This document shows positions 34,092 through 43,368 of a stretch of 64,000 nt of DNA, piece by piece. The stretch's first letter is position 1. Every line of letters starts with the position of its first letter. A model generated the notes under the pieces. The model worked only from the letters and a program-made list of their open reading frames with translations. It was not told the origin of the DNA and did no database searches. The translations under genes were made by a program, and so were the position numbers. This DNA is from Moduliflexus sp964602655 (GTDB lineage: Bacteria > Moduliflexota > Moduliflexia > Moduliflexales > Moduliflexaceae): contig CAZRSF010000018.1 of assembly GCA_964602655.1 (NCBI GenBank), positions 25,236 through 89,235 of the forward strand, written 5' to 3'.

Positions 34092-35780
34092 TTACGGAAG
34101 CGCGCGCACAGCCCGGACGAAATTGGTATTCGTTCGCGCATCGGAGAAGAGATGGCCGTTCGCGTACGACGCTGCCCAGGAGGAATTCTCCGCAGCCATC
34201 GTATCGGCTGACCAGCAGACGCTCTGCGTCGCGTCGAACCCTGAATCGATATACAGCGATCCATTTTTCTGCTCGAATTCCACTAACGAGCCAAGCTCTT
34301 CGATCGTGGGGAGACGCCAGTCGGCAAATCCGCCCTGCGTGGTTTGATTCAATTGTTCGATATAGGCTTTGGCCTGATCCCAATTCATCCGTTCCGGCGA
34401 ACCAGCTTGCTGCCACATTAAACCTGTCGCTTGATCCGTAACCACATTGACGCCGTTCGGCGATTGCGCGGCATAGGCATGTTGCGTCGCGCCTTGCACC
34501 GTGCCGGATAAGCCCCAGGCGGAGAGGTCGTTCGGGTGGTGATAACCGCGCTGCTTGATCATATCGAGAATGTCGGCGTTGGCAAGCGCCGCCGGAGCAT
34601 TGCGAAGTTGAACGGCCTGCACATTCGCTGGGGTCGGAGCAGGGGTTTCTTCTGCCACTGGCTCAGGCGTCGGCTCGGCGGTCGGTTCTTCTGCCGGAGG
34701 CGTTTCGACTGCCGGTTCGGTCACGGCTTCCGGTGTGGCTTCTGGCGTCGGTTCAGGAGTCGGGGTTGCTTCTGGTTTTGCTTGCTGGGCGGCTAATTGC
34801 GTTTCAAGCGCCTTTAGGCGGGCTTCTTCGGCGGCGACCAGCGCTTCGGCTTTTTTCTGGCGCGCTAACAACAGGCTTTGGTGGACAGGATACGACGATT
34901 TCACCCGCAGAATCTCCTGAAAGATGGCAATCGCCTGATCGTAATGCCCATCGCTAATATAAAAAGTCCCTAATTCATGCGACGCCTGAATCAGCGCATC
35001 GAACGAGGCGGAATCATTCGGTTTGCGCCGCAGAATTTCAAGATAGGTTGCCGCAGAATAGTCGTACCATTTTTGTTCGAGATAAAATTTGCCTAACAAA
35101 TAATAGGCGTCAATGAAATCGGGATCGAGTTTGATTGTTCTGATAAAGTAGCGTTCGACGCGGTCGTATTTTTGCGTGTCGAGGTACACCTTGCCAATCG
35201 CATAATAGACTCTGGCATATTGCGGATGCTTCTTCATCAATTGTTTCAATTCCCGCACCGCCAAATCTTCCCGACCATTGGCGATGTAAATTTCGCTGAC
35301 CAGCATGTATGCTTCCGGCGAATTTTTGTCTAAACGTTCGACGCGTTTGGCCTGGCGCAAGGCCTCGCTGTAATAATGTTCCTCTTCGCTCTTGACGAAA
35401 TCGCGGGGGTAGCTGCCCTGCGCTTCTTTCAAATAACGGGTACAGAGCAACGCTTTATGGTAGTATTCCCGCGCGACGGCTAATCGCGCCTGCGCTGAGT
35501 TGGAATTCGTCTGCATGCGCTCCTGCGCTCGAATAATGTTCGCATTCACGTTATCCCAGGCGGAATTCAACTGATTCAAGGTCATATTTTGCGCGGCCAA
35601 ATCTTCGATCTGTTTATATTCCTGCTCGGCCTGCGCGTATTTATGCCGGTATTCATACTCTCTTCCCTGCTCAATCGGCGGAAGAGGTGGTTCTTCATAG
35701 AGGGCTTGCGGATGCTCGCATCCTTGCGCCAAAAGAACGACGCCACTCAACAGGCTGCATAGATAGTGTAACGGTCTCAT
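34092..35780 (-). CDS. TPR-repeat lipoprotein with C-terminal DUF1566-like domain
   Basis: This 562-residue protein has a lipoprotein signal (LCSLLSGVVLLAQGC). Several TPR units follow (KAQAEQEYKQIEDLA-like, ARVYYAIGKVYLDTQKYDRVERYF, IDAYYLLGKFYLEQKWYDYSAATYL). Then comes a Pro/Glu/Thr-rich spacer (repeated TPEP, TPEA) and a C-terminal domain with GLMWQQAGSPERMNWDQAKAY, GGFADWRLPTIEELGSLV and NFVRAVRALP, typical of DUF1566/Lcl-type surface modules. It is probably anchored in the outer membrane, with the C-terminal module facing the periplasm or surface. GAGGAAATCCGT precedes ATG 35780. Confidence 0.88.
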   Translation of the reverse strand: MRPLHYLCSLLSGVVLLAQGCEHPQALYEEPPLPPIEQGREYEYRHKYAQAEQEYKQIEDLAAQNMTLNQLNSAWDNVNANIIRAQERMQTNSNSAQARLAVAREYYHKALLCTRYLKEAQGSYPRDFVKSEEEHYYSEALRQAKRVERLDKNSPEAYMLVSEIYIANGREDLAVRELKQLMKKHPQYARVYYAIGKVYLDTQKYDRVERYFIRTIKLDPDFIDAYYLLGKFYLEQKWYDYSAATYLEILRRKPNDSASFDALIQASHELGTFYISDGHYDQAIAIFQEILRVKSSYPVHQSLLLARQKKAEALVAAEEARLKALETQLAAQQAKPEATPTPEPTPEATPEAVTEPAVETPPAEEPTAEPTPEPVAEETPAPTPANVQAVQLRNAPAALANADILDMIKQRGYHHPNDLSAWGLSGTVQGATQHAYAAQSPNGVNVVTDQATGLMWQQAGSPERMNWDQAKAYIEQLNQTTQGGFADWRLPTIEELGSLVEFEQKNGSLYIDSGFDATQSVCWSADTMAAENSSWAASYANGHLFSDARTNTNFVRAVRALP

Positions 35781-35977
35781 ACGGATTTCCTCAAAAATAA
35801 AAAATTGGCGCAATACGCCACACCCAGTGCATCATATCATTGATAACACATCACAACATAACCGGACGGTAGCGCAAATATTGAGACTTGTCAAGAAATT
35901 TAGCGCGGATTCGAAAAAAGCGCGCAAGGACAGGGGAAGATTGTGACATTCCGGATGACGTTGAGGAGTCAGAAGCC

Positions 35978-36006
35978 CCTCGTTCCACACGAAGCGTGGA
36001 ACGAGG
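35978..36006 (-). terminator. Perfect hairpin after cysNC
   Basis: The arms CCTCGTTCCAC (35978-35988) and GTGGAACGAGG (35996-36006) match over 11 bp, loop ACGAAGC, 16 nt after the cysNC stop. It may end the glycan operon, though no T-run follows, or be another junction palindrome. Confidence 0.55.
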
Positions 36007-36022
36007 CTGTAAATATCTCATT

Positions 36023-37918
36023 TTAACCAATAATACGCTGCTGCCTCAGACGCGATACGATGTGTTCGAGAATATCATCCACGCTCTGCAAGTCGGTTTC
36101 TACAACCAATTCCGGCGTTTCCGGGGCTTCGTACGGCGACGAAATGCCGGTGAATTCTTTAATCTCTCCGCTGAGCGCCTTTTTATACAATCCGTTCGGA
36201 TCGCGGCGTTTGCAGACATCGAGATCGCATTTCACGAACACCTCGAAGAATCGTCCTTCTGCGACCAATCCGCGCGCGAATTCGCGATCTTTCGCAAAGG
36301 GCGAAATGAACGTGCAGATCACGAGATGACCGGCTTCGAAAAAAAGTCGGGCGACTTCCGCCGCGCGCCGGATGTTCTCGCTGCGGTCGCTGTCGGAAAA
36401 GCCGAGATCGCCGTTCAATCCGTGCCGCAGCAGATCGCCATCCAACAGCATGGTGTGGCAGCCTGATTCGAACAACTGTTTTTCCAAACGTCGGGCAATC
36501 GTGGATTTGCCTGAACCGGATAAGCCGGTCAGCCAGAGAATTGCGCCCTGATGCCCATGCCGCTGTTCGCGCTGTTCGCGGGGAATATTCCAGCCCGCCC
36601 AGATCGTATTCGGCGATTTTTTTTGCGGAGTTTCCGCCTGCGCTTCAGGTTTTTCCATGACATCATCAACCGTGCGCACGACATCGCGAATCATTCCGGC
36701 GGCGACCGTATTTTGCGTGACCGGATCGATCAAAATAAAACTTCCGGTCGCGCGATTCGCTTTGTAGGCATCGAAAAAAAGCGGCAGCGACGTTTTCAGT
36801 TCGATCCGGGCGATTTCGTTCAGATGCAAGGTGTCCGCCTGCTCGCGGTGCAGCGTGTTCACGTCAATTTTATAGACGATGCGGCTGACGAACGCTCTGA
36901 CCGTTTTCGTCGTATGTTTCAGGTAATACGAGGTATTCAGCGACAACGGCTCGCGTTCGTTCATCCAGCAGAGCGTCGCGCCGATGTGATTGCTCACTTG
37001 CGGCAGGTTGTTTTTGCGGACAAGCATATCGCCCCGGCTGATATCCACTTCATCGGTCAGCGTCAGCGTGACCGATTGCGGCGGAAAGGCTTCCTGCACC
37101 TCGCCATCATAGGTGACGATGGATTTGATGCGCGACGTTCTACCGGAGGGTAGCACGACGATTTCTTCGCCCGGACGAAACGTCCCGGAGACCATGCGTC
37201 CGGCAAAGCCTCGGAAATCCTGATGCGGGCGGACAACATACTGCACCGGAAAGCGTGTGTCAATCAGATTGCGATCCTGCGACACATGGACATGCTCCAA
37301 ATAATGCAGCAGCGGCGCGCCCTCGTACCAGGGCATCGTCGCGCTTTTTTCCGCCACGTTGTCCCCTTTCAGCGCGGATACGGGAATATAGGTAATGTCG
37401 TGAATATCGAGTTTGTCCGAAAACGCTTCGTAATCGGCGACGATACTGTCGAACACGGCCTGCGAATAGCCGACGGCATCCATCTTATTCACCGCCACGA
37501 CGAGATGCGGCACTTGCAGCAGCGACACCAACAAGCCATGTCGCCGGGATTGCGTCTGAACGCCGTTGCGGGCGTCAATCAGGATAATGGCTAATTCGGC
37601 GGTTGACGCGCCCGTCACCATGTTGCGGGTGTATTGCTCGTGGCCGGGGCAATCGGCAATGATGAATTTGCGCGTTGCCGTTTCGAAGTAGCGGTACGCC
37701 ACGTCAATCGTGATGCCCTGTTCCCGTTCCGCCGACAGGCCGTCTAAGAGCAGCGACAGGTCAATCTCTTCCTGCCCTTTCTTTTTCGAGGTGCGTTCGA
37801 CGGCGGCAAGCTGGTCTTCGTACACGGTTTTGGTTTCGTACAATAACCGGCCAATCAAGGTGGATTTGCCGTCATCCACGCTGCCCGTCGTGACAAGCCG
37901 AAGGAGTGTTTTTTCCAT
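36023..37918 (-). CDS. cysNC: Sulfate adenylyltransferase subunit 1 / APS kinase fusion
   Basis: The 631-residue bifunctional enzyme joins a CysN GTPase (GSVDDGKSTLIGRLLYE near residue 12, DCPGHEQYTRNMVTG, AVNKMD) to APS kinase (LTGLSGSGKSTIARRLEKQL near 460, DGDLLRHGLNGDLGFS, FISPFAKDREFARG). With CysD it makes adenylyl sulfate, which the kinase part converts to PAPS. ATG 37918 starts at MEKTLLRLV; the frame extends upstream into the mobile element and is not used. The 139-bp gap to cysD is almost filled by the 125-bp element 37931-38055. PAPS could feed cysteine synthesis or glycan sulfation, but no sulfotransferase was recognised nearby. Confidence 0.96.
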   Translation of the reverse strand: MEKTLLRLVTTGSVDDGKSTLIGRLLYETKTVYEDQLAAVERTSKKKGQEEIDLSLLLDGLSAEREQGITIDVAYRYFETATRKFIIADCPGHEQYTRNMVTGASTAELAIILIDARNGVQTQSRRHGLLVSLLQVPHLVVAVNKMDAVGYSQAVFDSIVADYEAFSDKLDIHDITYIPVSALKGDNVAEKSATMPWYEGAPLLHYLEHVHVSQDRNLIDTRFPVQYVVRPHQDFRGFAGRMVSGTFRPGEEIVVLPSGRTSRIKSIVTYDGEVQEAFPPQSVTLTLTDEVDISRGDMLVRKNNLPQVSNHIGATLCWMNEREPLSLNTSYYLKHTTKTVRAFVSRIVYKIDVNTLHREQADTLHLNEIARIELKTSLPLFFDAYKANRATGSFILIDPVTQNTVAAGMIRDVVRTVDDVMEKPEAQAETPQKKSPNTIWAGWNIPREQREQRHGHQGAILWLTGLSGSGKSTIARRLEKQLFESGCHTMLLDGDLLRHGLNGDLGFSDSDRSENIRRAAEVARLFFEAGHLVICTFISPFAKDREFARGLVAEGRFFEVFVKCDLDVCKRRDPNGLYKKALSGEIKEFTGISSPYEAPETPELVVETDLQSVDDILEHIVSRLRQQRIIG

Positions 37919-37930
37919 AATCTCGCGAAA

Positions 37931-38055
37931 AATAGAACACTGATTGGACTGATGATCTGGAATTTTACCCACCCCTACCCCTCCCAGGAGGGGAAATTCG
38001 GAGATTGATTTTTATCAGTGAAAATCAGTCACATCAGTCCAGTCAGTGTTCTATT
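37931..38055. mobile_element. 125-bp MITE-like element with 24-bp inverted ends between cysD and cysNC
   Basis: The arms 37931-37954 (AATAGAACACTGATTGGACT...) and 38032-38055 are inverted copies matching at 23 of 24 positions. The core (37967-37998) repeats the right arm of the palindrome inside the giant kinase gene (ACCCACCCCTACCCCTCCC). It encodes no protein. It fills almost the whole gap between the cysD stop (38057) and cysNC start (37918). This fits a non-autonomous palindromic element tolerated at an operon junction. Confidence 0.8.
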
Positions 38056-38056
38056 C

Positions 38057-38983
38057 TTAAAAATAGCCTTCCTTTTTCTTTTGTTCCATGGCCGAGTCGC
38101 TGCCGAGATCGATCAGGCGGTTTTCGCGTTCCGATTTCTTGGTCGCTTGCAATTCGATGATAATGTCGTCCAATGTCGTCGCGGTCGAACGAATTGCTCC
38201 AGTACAGGGCATGCAGCCGAGGCTGCGATAGCGGCAGGCGACGGTGAGGAAATCTTTTGCTTCGATATTGAATTTCGGATCGTTTTGCACGACCGACAGC
38301 GCGGAGGCCGGAATCAGCATATTGCCGCGCTCGATCACCTGGCGTTCTTTCGCGAAATAGAGCGGCACGACCGGAATCTGCTCGATTTTGATATAATTCC
38401 AGATATCCACTTCCGTCCAATTGCTCAACGGGAAGACGCGCACGGATTGCCCTTCGTTCAGGCGCAGATTGTACACATCCCAGAGTTCCGGGCGTTGATT
38501 TTTGGGATCCCATTGCCCGAATTCGTCGCGAATCGAGCAGACGCGCTCTTTGGCGCGGGATTTTTCCTCTTCGCGCCGCGCCCCGCCGAACGCCGCGTCG
38601 AAGCCGTGCTTTTTCAACGCCATCAGCAAGCCCTGCGTTTTCAAATGTGCGCAGCAGGTGTCCGTTCCCATCTTCAGCGGATGCGCCCCTTTGGCAATCC
38701 ATTCTTCGTTACGCTCTATTATGAGCGTTGCGCCGATCTCTTTACAGAACGAGTCGCGGAATTCATACATTTCCGGGAATTTGTAGCCCGTATCCACGTG
38801 CATCAGCGGAAACGGGAATTTTCCCGGATAAAACGCTTTTTGCGCCAACCGAACCATCACGCTCGAATCTTTGCCGACAGAATAGAGCATCGCCGGATGC
38901 TTCGCCTCGGCGACAGTCTCGCGGATGATATGAATAGATTCGGCTTCGAGTTGTTTGAGATACGAAAGATTATAGGAGTTCAT
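38057..38983 (-). CDS. cysD: Sulfate adenylyltransferase subunit 2
   Basis: The 308-residue ATP-PP-loop enzyme has SVGKDSSVMVRLAQKAF (ATP-binding), MHVDTGYKFPEMYEFRD, GGARREEEKSRAKERV and the cysteine pair in YRSLGCMPCTGAI. It adenylates sulfate with the CysN GTPase. It follows the GT4 gene by only 25 nt, so it is transcribed with the glycan locus. Start ATG 38983 has AAAGAG upstream. Confidence 0.97.
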   Translation of the reverse strand: MNSYNLSYLKQLEAESIHIIRETVAEAKHPAMLYSVGKDSSVMVRLAQKAFYPGKFPFPLMHVDTGYKFPEMYEFRDSFCKEIGATLIIERNEEWIAKGAHPLKMGTDTCCAHLKTQGLLMALKKHGFDAAFGGARREEEKSRAKERVCSIRDEFGQWDPKNQRPELWDVYNLRLNEGQSVRVFPLSNWTEVDIWNYIKIEQIPVVPLYFAKERQVIERGNMLIPASALSVVQNDPKFNIEAKDFLTVACRYRSLGCMPCTGAIRSTATTLDDIIIELQATKKSERENRLIDLGSDSAMEQKKKEGYF

Positions 38984-39008
38984 AGAGTACTCTTTTTATA
39001 ATGATTGT

Positions 39009-40091
39009 TCATGTTTTCGCGCAGATATGCGATAAAAATGCCTCAAGTTGTTTTGCATTTGTTTCAAGATTGAAACGTTCTTCGGCAAATCGTTTGGCAC
39101 GCTGTCCGATTTCCCGTCGCAAGCTGTCATTGTTCAGCAAGCGTCTGACATCATCTTCGAATTGTTCGAATGTTCCTGAACACGAACCAAGTTGATGCCG
39201 CTGAATCATTCGATCCGGATCGTAATACGCGCTGACCGTCGGCGTCCCTTGCATCCATGCTTGAATCAAGACATTCGGGAATCCCTCCGGTTCGCACGTA
39301 CTCACAAGAAGCTGCGCCTGTCGCATGATGCCGTTGACTTCGCGATAGCTTTTCGCGCCGAGATAATGAAAATTCGGCAGCGCGGCGGCCTCTTGAATCG
39401 CGGCCTGAAAATTTCGATGCACGATCTCGCCGATCATCAGGAAATCCACCGGCACATCTTGCAGGCGTCGCGCTAATTCGAGATACTGTTCGGGATGTTT
39501 ACTCTGCTTGATGCTGCTCACCCAGACGACAAACGGCTTCGGCCAGGCAAACGGCATGGCGCGAGCATCCACGCTGTTCGGAATGATGATTTCCGGCCTG
39601 CCGAGATGACCGGTTTGATTCTCCAATTGCGCCACGACGCCGCGAGCGAACCAAAAGCCGAAATGATTGATCCGGCTTGACAGCGCCGGGCGAACGCTCT
39701 CGAACCATTGGCGAATTTTCCCCTGCCAGTTCGTCGCGTCATATCGGACTTTATGCGACCACTTTTTCACGTCGTTGATATGCGAAATCGCAAAAACGAC
39801 GCGGACCCGAAGCAGCGCGAACAGCAACGCTGACGGCAGCCATTTGCGCTTATTGAAGCGCCAATAGACGACATCCGGGCGATGCGTCCGAATGACACGC
39901 CGCACATCGCCCCAGCGCAGCGACGCTCGTTCGACCATATATGGCACATCGTAGCTCGGTTGTTTGCCATTGACGGCGAGATAGACGACCTGATGCCCCA
40001 TGCGCAGGAGTTGCCGCGCTAACAAATCGCATTGGATTTCGCTGCCGCCGACAATATCTTGCGGATGGTGATTGATGAAAAGAATTCTCAT
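39009..40091 (-). CDS. Family 4 glycosyltransferase
   Basis: The 360-residue GT-B enzyme has an N-terminal acceptor domain (RILFINHHPQDIVGGSEIQCDLLARQL) and a C-terminal donor domain with IIPNSVDARAM, VVWVSSIKQSKHP and the GT4 motif CEPEGFPNVLIQAWMQGTPTV. It likely adds one sugar of the surface polysaccharide at the cytosolic membrane face. It lies between a P-loop kinase gene and cysD. Confidence 0.92.
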   Translation of the reverse strand: MRILFINHHPQDIVGGSEIQCDLLARQLLRMGHQVVYLAVNGKQPSYDVPYMVERASLRWGDVRRVIRTHRPDVVYWRFNKRKWLPSALLFALLRVRVVFAISHINDVKKWSHKVRYDATNWQGKIRQWFESVRPALSSRINHFGFWFARGVVAQLENQTGHLGRPEIIIPNSVDARAMPFAWPKPFVVWVSSIKQSKHPEQYLELARRLQDVPVDFLMIGEIVHRNFQAAIQEAAALPNFHYLGAKSYREVNGIMRQAQLLVSTCEPEGFPNVLIQAWMQGTPTVSAYYDPDRMIQRHQLGSCSGTFEQFEDDVRRLLNNDSLRREIGQRAKRFAEERFNLETNAKQLEAFLSHICAKT

Positions 40092-40103
40092 GCTGTTAGA
40101 GCG

Positions 40104-40886
40104 TCAGAAGTAAACAGACTGACGCTGCATAAATTGTTCAAGATATGCGCGAGGATGTTCGTCTCGAATATTCGGCACTTCTATTATCGGAATGTGCCAT
40201 TGCCTTTCCAGCGATGCGATAATTCGTTGATGAAAGGCCGCGCGACATTGAAGATAGTCCATTTTCTCTGAAAATGATAATTCGTCAAGGATGCGCGGAT
40301 ATTTCTTGCGCGTTCGCAATCGCTCCTCGCATTCTTCAGGAGGCGTGAGTACTGCGAGAAGATAATCCGGCCTGGGGATCAATGTTAAATATTCTTCTAT
40401 CGCGTCGTCAGACACATCGCCGGTTCGCGAGGCAAGAACGTGGTACGCCTGCTGACAAAATCCTTCTTCGATCAGCAGCGTTTCGTGTTCTTGTAAATAG
40501 CGCTGCGCTAATTGATAGACTGTGGCAGTCTGAAAAAAATTCTCAAGCATTCGTTGGCTGGAAAATTGCGCGGTTTCAAGCTTGATGATGCCTTCGACCA
40601 CGTTCCGCATCAAGTGAGGATGCGCGACCATAAATTGTTGCATCAATTCGCCATGCGCATGCTGACGCATGTATGTTCCGATCTGTTTTTTAACGCATGA
40701 TAACACAGGAACAAGCGCTGGACGAAACGTTCCGGCTTTTTGACAAAAAAGCTGCCACCCGCCCCGTTGCTCTGCGGATTTTTCTGTCAACACAGTCTGG
40801 CGCTTGGCTCGCAGCAATTGCGCGAACGCTTGCGCGACCGTCGTTTTTCCGGATCCGTGAATGCCGAGACATTCAATATACTTCAT
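40104..40886 (-). CDS. P-loop kinase-like protein in the glycan locus
   Basis: The 260-residue protein has a Walker A motif GIHGSGKTTVAQAF (residues 8-21), a DR-like lid (PRPDYLLAVLTPPEECEERLRTRKKYPR) and the segment LLIEEGFCQQAYHVL. It resembles thymidylate-kinase/AAA-like kinases found in surface-carbohydrate loci. The substrate is unknown. Its start overlaps the stop of the upstream surface-carbohydrate gene by 14 nt, so they are coupled. Confidence 0.75.
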   Translation of the reverse strand: MKYIECLGIHGSGKTTVAQAFAQLLRAKRQTVLTEKSAEQRGGWQLFCQKAGTFRPALVPVLSCVKKQIGTYMRQHAHGELMQQFMVAHPHLMRNVVEGIIKLETAQFSSQRMLENFFQTATVYQLAQRYLQEHETLLIEEGFCQQAYHVLASRTGDVSDDAIEEYLTLIPRPDYLLAVLTPPEECEERLRTRKKYPRILDELSFSEKMDYLQCRAAFHQRIIASLERQWHIPIIEVPNIRDEHPRAYLEQFMQRQSVYF

Positions 40887-42246
40887 GGGTGGTCAGTCGA
40901 AACAGATTGCTTTCAATGCGGACGATTCGCATACCGGTAAAACGCCCGGTCAGATGCTGCAATCTGGCAACCGCCTCTTGGACGTCTTCTACTGGCGTAT
41001 CCGGGAATTTTTGCGCCTGATAGCTTGCGGGCGCCGCCGACGGCTTCTGTGATGCCGGTTGTCGCACAAGCGAGGCGCGCAGCCAGCGTTTCGCGCGTTT
41101 TCCGCTACGGAAAAACGCCGTGCGCAGCGGATGTTCCTTGAACGGCATTTGCGTGAGCGCCGTCACAATGCGGTCGCATGAAAGCGGCGCGTCGAGGCTG
41201 GCAATATAGCGTTCCGCCAATGCCCGCTTTTCTGCGTCAGGTTTGGGAGCTTGCCCGCGATAAAGCCGTTCGAGTCGTTCGATTAACGCGCCCACGCTCA
41301 GCACGTGTTCACTGAGCGCATTTGCTAAATAATTTTCAAGTTCAGGAGCTTGAATAGGGCGAAACGCGAACACCGGACGTTCGAGCAAATAACCTTCGAT
41401 GCCAGTCGTGCAGCTATTATGAATCGTCGCATCCGCCGCCATCAGCCAGGGAATGATATTACCTTCATGCGTAACGGCAACACGCTGATACGATGCCAAA
41501 CGCTGCCGCCAATAGTCATGATTTTCCGATGGATGCGGGCGCAGAATGATAGTTTTATCGGGAAAACGCTCATGAAGCCGCGCAATCAAATCACTGAAAT
41601 GCTCCATCAACTGCTGTTGAAAACGTTGTAAGTTCCGGTAGAATGTTTCGAGCGGCTGATCCAGAATCTTTCCGGATTCGACAAAGAGGCGAAAGACCGC
41701 ATCTTCACCGTGAAAATGATTGCAAAGCGGGAAATTCGTATTGACTAAAAGAAACCGGCCATATTTCTCGCGCAGGCGGTTCACATCAGGCTCATAAAAG
41801 CTACGTAATTCGGGGCGCGTCAAATCTACGCGAGGATGTCCGGCAGGATATAATTTCCGCATCTGCTGCGGCGCTTTTTCTCCGATGAATTCTGTCTGCC
41901 ATGTTCCCCATGTGAAGAAACAAGTCAGCGGCGTAAGCAGATTGTCCGAAAAGAGGCGTTTGCGCTGGTATTCATCAGGATTCCAGGGGGCTAATCCTTC
42001 CTCGTCATAGGCAACAATATGATGTCCGAATTTTTTATACCGTTTCCAGCGTTGGATTTTATGGATCGACACACTTTTATCGAAAAAAATGCCTGGCGGC
42101 ATCTCTTCCAACTGCCGCTGAAAAATTTTCTGGCTGCCGAGCCAGACATCATACCCGGCTTCAGCGGCGACGCAGGCCAGCAGCAATTTCGCGTCGAACT
42201 CGCGAACGCGGGTTTCTACGGCAATATAGAGCGGGGTTGGGGTCAT
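40873..42246 (-). CDS. Surface carbohydrate biosynthesis protein (GT-B/CDP-glycerol-transferase-like)
   Basis: The 457-residue protein has the family opening YIAVETRVREFDAKLLLACVAAEAGYDVWLGSQ, GHHIVAYDEEGLAPWNPDEY, and RFLLVNTNFPLCNHFHGED. It also has a late segment (RPHPSENHDYW and THEGNIIPWLMAADATIHNSC) like capsule and CDP-glycerol-type transferases. It is probably a glycosyl or glycerol-phosphate-type transferase acting at the membrane. The acceptor is unknown. It lies upstream of the P-loop kinase gene and downstream of a SPASM radical SAM gene. Confidence 0.82.
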   Translation of the reverse strand: MTPTPLYIAVETRVREFDAKLLLACVAAEAGYDVWLGSQKIFQRQLEEMPPGIFFDKSVSIHKIQRWKRYKKFGHHIVAYDEEGLAPWNPDEYQRKRLFSDNLLTPLTCFFTWGTWQTEFIGEKAPQQMRKLYPAGHPRVDLTRPELRSFYEPDVNRLREKYGRFLLVNTNFPLCNHFHGEDAVFRLFVESGKILDQPLETFYRNLQRFQQQLMEHFSDLIARLHERFPDKTIILRPHPSENHDYWRQRLASYQRVAVTHEGNIIPWLMAADATIHNSCTTGIEGYLLERPVFAFRPIQAPELENYLANALSEHVLSVGALIERLERLYRGQAPKPDAEKRALAERYIASLDAPLSCDRIVTALTQMPFKEHPLRTAFFRSGKRAKRWLRASLVRQPASQKPSAAPASYQAQKFPDTPVEDVQEAVARLQHLTGRFTGMRIVRIESNLFRLTTHEVY

Positions 42247-42270
42247 GTGCGAACTTACTCCTTTAGCGTG

Positions 42271-43356
42271 TTACGAACGATAGCAATCTTTGCATGTTTT
42301 GGGAATCTGATTGAAACAAATCTGCCTGCGCAAACGACGATACGCCTGATTATTCCAAATTGCGGAAAGCGATTCTTGCGTCAAATCTCCCATACACCAC
42401 GTTTCCGGCATAGCAATCACGCAGCATGGCACGATTTTCCCTTCTGTGGCGACATAGAGGGAATCGAACGGCCAACGACAGGGATACGAGGCGGAGTAGT
42501 CCGAATCGTGAACGAGCTTAAAGGCGATTCCCGCGTTGTCCGCCAATCGCTTCGACCGTTCAAGAATGTCTATAGACTCTGGAACATCATCCAAATAGGA
42601 TGCTTGAAACGAGTACACGCCAGCCTGATCTTCTTTTTTCCAAAGCTTGAGCCGTTTTTTAACCATGACGCTATTCACGCCTGACTTCGAGGCCAATGCG
42701 ATTAAATCAGGAATTTCGGCAAGCACCTGCGGATTGGAGACTAAGCACGACAACCGAATCGTCGTGGCTGCGGAAAGCCGGTTTTTGAGTTCTGCGGCTG
42801 CGGTAATATTCGCAACCACTTCGTCATAATGCGCGTTTATGCGAGCCGCTTCATACGTCTGCCGCGTCGCGCCGTCGAAGCTGATCGTCAAATCCGTGAG
42901 TCCGGCTTCGAATAACTGGCGGCTGATATCGGGAGTTAAGAGCGTTCCGTTCGAGACAATCACCGTCTGAATGTGTCGCGCATGCGCTAAACGAATGCAT
43001 TCCGTCAGTTCTTTATTCAGCAGCGGCTCGCCCATTCCTTGAAGTTTGATCCGTCGAAGATGCGGAAATTGATTGAGAATGCTGGTAAATAACGAGACAT
43101 TCATCGGACGCGTCGTCTTCGCGCGTTCCCAGCCCGGCACCTGGCAAAATTCACACCGCAGATTGCACGCGGCAATCGGTTCGATATGAATCATGCGGAT
43201 GCGTGAAATCGGCAAGCGAAAGCCGGTGAGCGCAGACGCTTTGACAAGGAGGCGCCGCCGGATATTGGAATCAGGCGCGTAACGCGGACATGACCATTCA
43301 TGATGCGGCCCGGCATTCGATGAATGCGCTCCGCAATATTCGCACGGTTGCGACAT
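42271..43356 (-). CDS. Radical SAM/SPASM enzyme in the glycan locus
   Basis: The 361-residue protein has the radical SAM cluster motif CNLRCEFC (after HIEPIAA, about residue 61), a GMGEPLLNKELTECI motif II region, and SPASM-type cysteines (CRWPFDSLYVATEGKIVPCC, CFNQIPKTCKDC). An N-terminal extension has C-x2-C and Cys-rich zinc-like spacing (CEYCGAHSSNAGPHHEWSCP). Such enzymes modify sugars, peptides or lipids by radical chemistry. The substrate here is unknown, but the position in a glycan locus suggests a sugar or carrier. Confidence 0.9.
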   Translation of the reverse strand: MSQPCEYCGAHSSNAGPHHEWSCPRYAPDSNIRRRLLVKASALTGFRLPISRIRMIHIEPIAACNLRCEFCQVPGWERAKTTRPMNVSLFTSILNQFPHLRRIKLQGMGEPLLNKELTECIRLAHARHIQTVIVSNGTLLTPDISRQLFEAGLTDLTISFDGATRQTYEAARINAHYDEVVANITAAAELKNRLSAATTIRLSCLVSNPQVLAEIPDLIALASKSGVNSVMVKKRLKLWKKEDQAGVYSFQASYLDDVPESIDILERSKRLADNAGIAFKLVHDSDYSASYPCRWPFDSLYVATEGKIVPCCVIAMPETWCMGDLTQESLSAIWNNQAYRRLRRQICFNQIPKTCKDCYRS

Positions 43357-43368
43357 AGATTTTCCTTT

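Noticed and set aside
38018..39001. A 327-codon plus-strand frame opposite cysD
   Set aside because: cysD carries catalytic motifs in the opposite frame, and this frame shows no domain or start signal.
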